Both the position numbers and the translations under genes were made by a program. A model generated the notes under the pieces. It made no database searches. It saw only the letters and a program-made list of their open reading frames with translations, and was not told the DNA's origin. Below are positions 28,203 through 32,591 of a DNA stretch of 32,591 nucleotides, one piece after another. Numbering within the stretch: position 1 is the stretch's first letter; each line of letters begins with the position of its first letter. This DNA is from a virus. The stretch is taken from the IMG/VR virus record IMGVR_UViG_3300025108_000221, positions 1 through 32,591 of that record. One strand, given 5' to 3'.

Positions 28203-29688
28203 TGACAGAACACCTTATATTTGATATATTATAAAACAAAACACTGATAAGTTTTCCTATCTCAGGTAAGTACAAATAATTAATATCACTCTTCTTGAGT
28301 GTTCTGATGGCATCATCAAATGTTTCAACCAAGGGTTCTCCTCCTAAATTAAATGATGTGTTCAATATGATGGGAACCTTTGTTTTATTCTTAAATGCAT
28401 TTATGAGATTATAAAAGTGCTTATTCTGTTTCCTAGTGACAGTCTGTATCCTACATGTGTTATCAACATGCATGATTGAATCAATACCAGTCTTCTTCAC
28501 CTTAACAGCATATTGCATATATGAGCAATCTTTGAGCCCTCTCATATCAAACCATTCATTAGCATCTTCTAGTAAAACTGTCCCGGCAAAAGGTCTGAAT
28601 GATTCTCTTTGTTTAATTTTATTTACAATATCTCTACCATTTTCAACTCTTGGGTCAAACAACAACGATCTATTTCCTAATGCTCTTTGTCCTGCTTCTG
28701 ACCTACCCTGAAACATAGCAACTACTTCACCATTACATAATAGATCAGCAACATCAGAGTAAGATACTCTTCTGTGATTCAATCCATCTAGATTATATCT
28801 TTTTTCACTTAAACCAACATAGAAGTTCTGCATTGGTTTGGGGTTCTTTGCATGATAATATGCTTGACCTATTGAAATACCTGCATCAAAACATACTGGG
28901 TCAATGTAAAAGTTATAATCAGGGAAATGCTTTAGATACTCATAGTTTGCTACACAGTTCAATCCATAACCACCAGACAATACAATATTCTTTGTGTCAT
29001 ACTTCTGAATACTATTTTGAATTAAAGAGATAACTTCTTCTTGTGTAGATCTTTGAACATCACTACACTGATCAAGATGTTTTAACCACTCCTTGTCCAG
29101 TTTATTCTCATAACCTTCGTATTGTGCAAGACCCATAATTTTACCCGCACCATACCAATCCCACCCAATCTTTCTTGATAGTTGCTCAAATTGATAGGCA
29201 ACACTGATTGGTTGATTATCACCTGGTGTGAGAGAATATCTTTTAGACACTTCTACTATATCTTTCTTGTTCGCATAATAGACACTTTCAATTTCAGTAT
29301 GCAGTTTTCCATCTCTCGACACAGAAGATCCGTGACCATCTAATACTATGCAAAGTGCATCCTTAAACTTTGAGTTATAGAAACCACTATATGCATGGTA
29401 GATGTGATGTCTTTCATAATCAAATTCTATTCTTTTAATTTGAAACTCTTCTTTAAATAATTTTCTAAGAGGATCTTCAAACTTTCTATCATCAAGACGA
29501 TATAAGTTAACTAAGACAACATCAAATTTTGTGTGTCCATGTTTGTGTAGATATTTAAGCACATGGATAATTCTATCACAATGCTTTTTTCTGGTAATTC
29601 TTTCCGCAGACAGATAAAAAGAAACTCTCCCGTTTTCTAGGATGGTTGCAGATGCATCATGTCCTATAAAAAAGGAGAGTATTCTCAT
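28198..29688 (-). CDS. NodU/TobZ-type carbamoyltransferase, 496 aa
   Basis: The N-terminal domain has FFIGHDASATI (6-16), a metal-site cluster HHIYHA (94-99) and VLDGHGSS (115-122); then SGGYGLNC (238-245), GRSEAGQRALGNRSLL (328-343) and LNTSFNLGGEPLV near 443-455. This is the domain order of carbamoyltransferases that make carbamoyl-adenylate and pass the carbamoyl group to a sugar or nucleoside hydroxyl. The length is somewhat below that of the largest members. About 20 residues after the family-typical end (LPEIGKLI) look appended, ending SNIRCSVN. Location among fibre genes suggests modification of a virion or host-surface glycan, but phage DNA is another possible substrate. Confidence 0.9.
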   Translation of the reverse strand: MRILSFFIGHDASATILENGRVSFYLSAERITRKKHCDRIIHVLKYLHKHGHTKFDVVLVNLYRLDDRKFEDPLRKLFKEEFQIKRIEFDYERHHIYHAYSGFYNSKFKDALCIVLDGHGSSVSRDGKLHTEIESVYYANKKDIVEVSKRYSLTPGDNQPISVAYQFEQLSRKIGWDWYGAGKIMGLAQYEGYENKLDKEWLKHLDQCSDVQRSTQEEVISLIQNSIQKYDTKNIVLSGGYGLNCVANYEYLKHFPDYNFYIDPVCFDAGISIGQAYYHAKNPKPMQNFYVGLSEKRYNLDGLNHRRVSYSDVADLLCNGEVVAMFQGRSEAGQRALGNRSLLFDPRVENGRDIVNKIKQRESFRPFAGTVLLEDANEWFDMRGLKDCSYMQYAVKVKKTGIDSIMHVDNTCRIQTVTRKQNKHFYNLINAFKNKTKVPIILNTSFNLGGEPLVETFDDAIRTLKKSDINYLYLPEIGKLISVLFYNISNIRCSVN

Positions 29689-29709
29689 AATAAAAACTAT
29701 ATTGACTAT

Positions 29710-29715
29710 ATTATA
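29710..29715 (-). promoter_or_regulatory. possible -10 box for the carbamoyltransferase gene
   Basis: TATAAT on the minus strand ends 21 bases before the ATG. The -35 region (TAGTCA at 17 bases) is weak. It lies in the decayed glycine-rich remnant, so it may have arisen after that deletion. Confidence 0.4.
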
Positions 29716-29718
29716 GCA

Positions 29719-29812
29719 TCATACCGCGTATCTGACTATTACAATTCCAGGTCCACCCCCCCGAACCTTGTAGTCCTAAAAGTGGTTTTTCTTTTTTATT
29801 CCAATTAAACAT
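29719..29812 (-). pseudogene. collapsed glycine-rich adhesin remnant
   Basis: ATG at 29812 opens MFNWNKKEKPLLGLQGSGG, a plausible start of a glycine-rich fibre protein. One base out of frame, after a G7 tract, comes GGPGIVIVRYAV and a stop. That matches the C-terminal form of the intact protein 30598-31563 (DGIVLIRYSAT). The head and tail of a glycine-rich gene therefore sit 90 bases apart, with the body lost. Read without the shift the frame gives only 33 aa, ending RGMML. Confidence 0.62.
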
Positions 29813-29836
29813 TTATCTACCTCATATCAAGCGTAG

Positions 29837-30496
29837 TTAACAGCAGCACCAAATATGGTATAATCTGATACTCCTGTTCCAAGTTTTTAGAATTTGGAAT
29901 GTATATATGTCTTGTCCAGAAGCACCAGCACTAGGTGCTGAACCGCCAGACCATTTAATTGTTATTGCCTGCCCATCAACTTGTGCTATGGTAATTATAC
30001 CAGTTCCATTTGGTGTGATGATAGCAGTAAAGGAAGCAGTTTCACCATTTAATAATGTAGAATGAACACCAGTGAAGTTAATTGTAAGAGTAGCACTAGA
30101 CTCATTACCAGTGAATAGAATTACATTACCATCTGATAATGGATTATTTGGTTGTGATCCAAGAGTTGTTCCTGCGTTTTCATATTTCTCAGCAAGTCCA
30201 CCAGTAAAAAAGGTAGATCCAGAGAGTGTTGATATGCCTACAGCATTAATACCACCAGCAAGAACTTTAATACCAGTTCGTGCTGTTACAACACCAACAG
30301 AATCAATACTAGTTACATCTTCACAAGTTAGTGTTCCACCAACTGATACATTTCCACTAAAGGTTCCTGTGGTGCCTGTTACATTACCATCAAATGTAGT
30401 AGCAGTAGCAACTCCGGTAACTCTAACACCGTTAGGAAATAGAGGAGATCCACTTCCTCCTTTATCTACATATCTGTCTGCTCTTACTCTAGACAT
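29837..30496 (-). CDS. tail-fibre-like protein, 219 aa, with frameshifted C-terminus
   Basis: It begins MSRVRADRYVDKGGSGSPLF and then follows the module GVRVTGVATATTFDGNVTGT, GNVSVGGTLTCEDVTSIDSV and GVVTARTGIKVLAGG, as in 31926-32270. The C-terminal domain (ESSATLTINFTGVHSTLLNG, ITIAQVDGQAITIKW) ends in IWCCC. Removing one base in the A5CTTGG stretch near 29886-29892 restores GTGVSDYTIFGAAVNYA with a stop at 29827. The shift may be a real mutation, a sequencing error, or recoding. A late box lies 18 bases upstream. Confidence 0.75.
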   Translation of the reverse strand: MSRVRADRYVDKGGSGSPLFPNGVRVTGVATATTFDGNVTGTTGTFSGNVSVGGTLTCEDVTSIDSVGVVTARTGIKVLAGGINAVGISTLSGSTFFTGGLAEKYENAGTTLGSQPNNPLSDGNVILFTGNESSATLTINFTGVHSTLLNGETASFTAIITPNGTGIITIAQVDGQAITIKWSGGSAPSAGASGQDIYTFQILKTWNRSIRLYHIWCCC

Positions 30497-30513
30497 TTGT
30501 TTATATTTTTAGT

Positions 30514-30521
30514 TATTTAGT
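30514..30521 (-). promoter_or_regulatory. putative late promoter, upstream of the 219 aa fibre gene
   Basis: ACTAAATA with ACTAAAAAT on the minus strand, 18 bases before ATG. The TAA also ends the orphan frame 30517-30588. Confidence 0.62.
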
Positions 30522-30588
30522 TGACGAAACACTCTGAAATTGATAAGTCTCCTGCAGATTTAAAAGTGCTTATGTGGGTAATGAATGT
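30517..30588 (-). pseudogene. possible orphan C-terminal fragment
   Basis: An open stretch of 23 codons with no start reads THISTFKSAGDLSISECFVN and then the TAA in the late box. It is bounded upstream by TAG. The ending resembles tails of fibre-type proteins, and the stop position equals that of the intact neighbours. It may be what remains of a replaced gene. Short length makes this tentative. Confidence 0.35.
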
Positions 30589-30597
30589 CTAGCAATA

Positions 30598-31563
30598 TTA
30601 TGTTGCACTATACCTGATTAGGACAATACCATCACCGCCATCACCACCATTACCTGGTGATGACGGTGTTGCTGAACTACCACCACCACCTCCTAAGTAG
30701 TCCGAACCATCAGCACCGCCGCCTCCAGCAGCTCCACCACCTTCACCAGCAGTTCCAGTTGGTGCGCCACCGCCACCGCCACCATATGTATTATTGGATG
30801 CGCCCATTACAGGATTGAGTGGAGTTAATATGGGAATAACCGAACTGGGCCAAATTGGGAAAGATTGACCATCGCCAGCAGGCATGCCAACACCCGCAGC
30901 TCCTGCTCCACCACCACCAGCACCAACAACGGTGGGGCTGCCTTGGCGCGACGCTCCAGCATCATTTCCGTAAGATGTGTAATCACTAGGTGCGGGTTGA
31001 TTTGTTGCTGCTCCAACTCCTGGGTTACTATAATAACTGGCACCACCACCAGATCCACCAGGTCCTCCATCTTGATCTGGGACTCTGGGACCAGATCCAC
31101 CATATCCACCACCAAGAGCAGTTACTGTATCAAAAATACTATTTCCTCCATCTGTAGCATTTCCTGAGGCACCTTCTCCAGCATTACCACCAGCACCTAC
31201 GGAGATAGTATATGTTCCTGGTTGATGCTTTAAAAGGGTTCCTGCAAGAATGCCACCACCACCACCACCGCCAGCATAATATCCACCACCGCCGCCACCA
31301 CCGCCGGCAACAATTAATATATTAACTGTAGCACCGCCTGCAGTTTGTGTAAAAACACCATCTGGAGTGGTGTTCATGCTATTAGTGAAAGCATGATATA
31401 TAAAACCATTTCCTGGGGTATATTTATTTCCCCCAGTTGCTGTAATAGGACCTATAATAAGAGGTTTCGGCGGTTCAGTGATAGTTCCTCCAATATTAAC
31501 TGTAACATAAGATTTAATTAATTTGCCCAGGTTTCTACCTGCTATAGATTTAAATGGTGCCAT
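30598..31563 (-). CDS. glycine-rich tail-fibre/adhesin-like protein, 321 aa
   Basis: The N-terminus MAPFKSIAGRNLGKLIKSYV is followed by a beta unit (NGFIYHAFTNSMNTT, then ATVNILIVAGGGGGGG) and Gly blocks through the rest (YAGGGGGGGIL, VGAGGGGAGAAGVG, YGGGGGGAPTG, YLGGGGGSS). It ends GDGIVLIRYSAT. It is a paralogue of 25854-27038 and the likely source family of the remnant at 29719. A strong AAGGAGG lies six bases before the ATG, inside the end of the 112 aa gene. Host-binding is inferred from similarity to polyglycine adhesins. Confidence 0.8.
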   Translation of the reverse strand: MAPFKSIAGRNLGKLIKSYVTVNIGGTITEPPKPLIIGPITATGGNKYTPGNGFIYHAFTNSMNTTPDGVFTQTAGGATVNILIVAGGGGGGGGYYAGGGGGGGILAGTLLKHQPGTYTISVGAGGNAGEGASGNATDGGNSIFDTVTALGGGYGGSGPRVPDQDGGPGGSGGGASYYSNPGVGAATNQPAPSDYTSYGNDAGASRQGSPTVVGAGGGGAGAAGVGMPAGDGQSFPIWPSSVIPILTPLNPVMGASNNTYGGGGGGAPTGTAGEGGGAAGGGGADGSDYLGGGGGSSATPSSPGNGGDGGDGIVLIRYSAT

Positions 31564-31564
31564 A

Positions 31565-31903
31565 TCATGCCTCCTTATCGCCAGTTATCAGAATATTAAC
31601 TGTGCTACCAATAGCAGTTACACTTAACTTATCTCCATCAGTATCAAGAACAATTGGATATATCGGTTCAATAAGAGCAGTGTCTTTTGCTGCCAGAGTT
31701 ATATCAAACATTTTAGTTCCATTACCAACAGTTCCACCATTTTGAACTACAAATACTTGAGCAGTAGCACCTGCCCCAATAACATCACATGCTGCAATTG
31801 ATCTAATATAAACTTTTTTAGACGAAGCAACGGTAATAATCCCTACTGTGCTGCCAGGATTAATTGTAATAACATTGCTAAGTTTTCCGTTACTGAATGC
31901 CAT
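31565..31903 (-). CDS. small virion structural protein, 112 aa (related to 27050-27451)
   Basis: The ORF reads MAFSNGKLSNVITINPGSTV, then GIITVASSKKVYIRSIAACD, and ends TVNILITGDKEA. It shares motif order with the 133 aa protein (see that entry). It precedes the glycine-rich gene, as its relative does, so the pair 112 aa plus adhesin matches the pair 133 aa plus adhesin: a duplicated two-gene cassette. Confidence 0.75.
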   Translation of the reverse strand: MAFSNGKLSNVITINPGSTVGIITVASSKKVYIRSIAACDVIGAGATAQVFVVQNGGTVGNGTKMFDITLAAKDTALIEPIYPIVLDTDGDKLSVTAIGSTVNILITGDKEA

Positions 31904-31919
31904 TTTATTTCTTTTTAGT

Positions 31920-31927
31920 TATTTATC
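31920..31927 (-). promoter_or_regulatory. putative late promoter, upstream of the 112 aa gene
   Basis: GATAAATA followed by ACTAAAAAG on the minus strand, 17 bases before ATG. The TGA stop of the upstream fibre gene overlaps the first bases of the box. Confidence 0.65.
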
Positions 31928-32270
31928 AACCTGCTACAGTTAACCAACCGAGCAAGGTTACTTGTTGTTCATTAAGTCCAGCAGCAGGTAAGTTGGTGAG
32001 ATTTGATCCGTCACCATAATAAACTACTGCATCACCATCAGAACCAACACTTTGCCCAGCACCAACTCTGATACCTGATCGTGCTGTGATGACACCAACT
32101 GAATCTATATTTTTTACGTCTTCATATGTTAAAGTTCCTCCAACGGAGACGTTTCCGCTGAAAGAACCAGAAGTTGCTGTAATAACTCCAGTGACGCTAA
32201 CACCATTGGTGAAAGTGGGAGCGCCATCTGCTGCTCTATTTGTAAAGTTGTCTGCCCTAACCTTAGACAT
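31926..32270 (-). CDS. short tail-fibre-like protein, 114 aa
   Basis: It opens MSKVRADNFTNRAADGAPTF, then TNGVSVTGVITATSGSFSGN, GNVSVGGTLTYEDVKNIDSV and GVITARSGIRVGAG, with YYGDGSNLTNLPAAG and a short end (LLGWLTVAG). It is almost the first half of the 219 aa protein at 29837 without its C-terminal domain. It probably forms a trimeric fibre segment or adaptor. A consensus late box lies 20 bases upstream. Confidence 0.8.
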   Translation of the reverse strand: MSKVRADNFTNRAADGAPTFTNGVSVTGVITATSGSFSGNVSVGGTLTYEDVKNIDSVGVITARSGIRVGAGQSVGSDGDAVVYYGDGSNLTNLPAAGLNEQQVTLLGWLTVAG

Positions 32271-32289
32271 TCTTATCCACTTTTTCAGT

Positions 32290-32297
32290 TATTTATA
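32290..32297 (-). promoter_or_regulatory. T4-consensus late promoter TATAAATA
   Basis: An exact TATAAATA on the minus strand, followed by ACTGAAAAAG, 20 bases before the 114 aa gene. The TAA inside it is the stop of the oxygenase-like gene. It anchors the interpretation of the variant boxes. Confidence 0.75.
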
Positions 32298-32591
32298 CTG
32301 ATTGATGATCGGGTAGTTCTGGCAATAAGTCAAAGGATATAATAGTTCTGTGCTTTCTTACCTGATTAGGATGAACAAAATGTAAAGTATATGATGGAGA
32401 GATAATGAAGGTTCCCTCCTTTACATTCTGTGGATATGCTAATGATGTGGTATCAGTTCTTGGGTCTTGCCAGGGTGCTACAAAACAAGTGGGAGTATGA
32501 ACTTTAGGGTCAAAATCAACATAAAGAATACCAGTAAACCCCCAACTTCTATGGTTGTGTATTGTTTGCTGGTCTCCTTTTTGATAACGAA
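32293..32591 (-). CDS. 2OG-Fe(II) oxygenase-like protein (partial, 5' end missing)
   Basis: About 98 C-terminal residues are present. IHNHRSWGFTGILYVDFDP has the His-containing strand of the double-stranded beta helix, VKEGTFIISPSYTLHFVHPN supplies the distal His, and VRKHRTIISFDLL the 2OG-binding Arg. That order is typical of the 2OG-Fe(II) oxygenase family common in marine phages. Reaction and substrate are unknown. The gene continues beyond the right edge, so its start and length cannot be given. Confidence 0.72.
   Translation of the reverse strand, partial: RYQKGDQQTIHNHRSWGFTGILYVDFDPKVHTPTCFVAPWQDPRTDTTSLAYPQNVKEGTFIISPSYTLHFVHPNQVRKHRTIISFDLLPELPDHQSV

Noticed and set aside
29752-29758. 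Long C/G homopolymer as a phase-variation switch
   Set aside because: The gene around it is reduced to about 30 codons, so switching would have no obvious product; treated as a deletion scar.
30072-30512. 146-codon open frame on the plus strand
   Set aside because: Antisense to the fibre gene at 29837-30496; its Pro/Val/Thr-rich sequence mirrors the Gly/Asn/Thr repeats of the real gene.
1-32591. tRNA genes and photosynthesis genes (psbA, psbD, hli)
   Set aside because: Looked for because they are common in cyanophages; no T-loop GGTTCGAATC-type sequence in a cloverleaf context and no matching protein motifs were found.

Overview
The window looks like part of the genome of a marine T4-like myovirus, most likely a cyanophage. 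Three things point there: an adjacent gp25-gp6 baseplate pair on one strand followed by a very large structural protein in the gp7 position, a dense run of very small genes joined by ATGA or TAATG overlaps, and T4-style late promoter boxes (TATAAATA and variants). Essentially every credible gene lies on the minus strand, so transcription runs from high to low coordinates. No tRNA, rRNA, CRISPR array, transposase or photosynthesis gene was seen. The host cannot be fixed from this window.

Layout from the left: 1-6660 is the baseplate block (YHYH-domain protein in the gp7 position, cut by the window edge, then gp6 and gp25). 6660-8924 holds small conserved-type proteins, a GT-A-like glycosyltransferase and a clear intrinsic terminator. 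8925-9833 is a regulatory stretch with one tiny gene, three strong sigma70-type promoters (one on the plus strand, facing no plus-strand gene) and a 34-bp tandem repeat. 9834-15845 is a small-gene region that also encodes a ligase/nucleotidyltransferase-like protein and an SF2 helicase. 15892-19063 is an accessory island: a Dam-type methyltransferase, an unrecognised 451-471 aa protein with a consensus sigma70 promoter that carries a palindrome, and a 288 aa protein with a possible nuclease motif. 19066-25773 has more small genes, two basic proteins with T4-type capsid-targeting N-termini, and two HExxH metallopeptidases. 25854-32591 is a modular tail-fibre/adhesin region with a carbamoyltransferase and, at the edge, a 2OG-Fe(II) oxygenase-like protein.

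The main regulatory observation is a 29-bp element present ten times between 9410 and 20312, always just upstream of a minus-strand gene or operon. On the minus strand it reads TTAGTAACCTCTAAA, seven variable bases, then TATAGT (or TATAAT, TGTAGT). It looks like a phage-specific early or middle promoter class with its own activator box. In the structural regions a different element, centred on (A/T/G)(C/A)TAAATA and often extended by ACTAAAAAG, precedes genes by about 16-22 bases and fits T4-type late promoters. In the tail-fibre region the stop codon of the preceding gene lies inside this late box, so gene cassettes abut at a short identical sequence.

The tail-fibre region shows rapid change: repeated fibre, small structural and glycine-rich modules, a glycine-rich gene collapsed to about 30 codons, a single-base frameshift that removes a familiar-looking fibre C-terminus, and an orphan C-terminal fragment.
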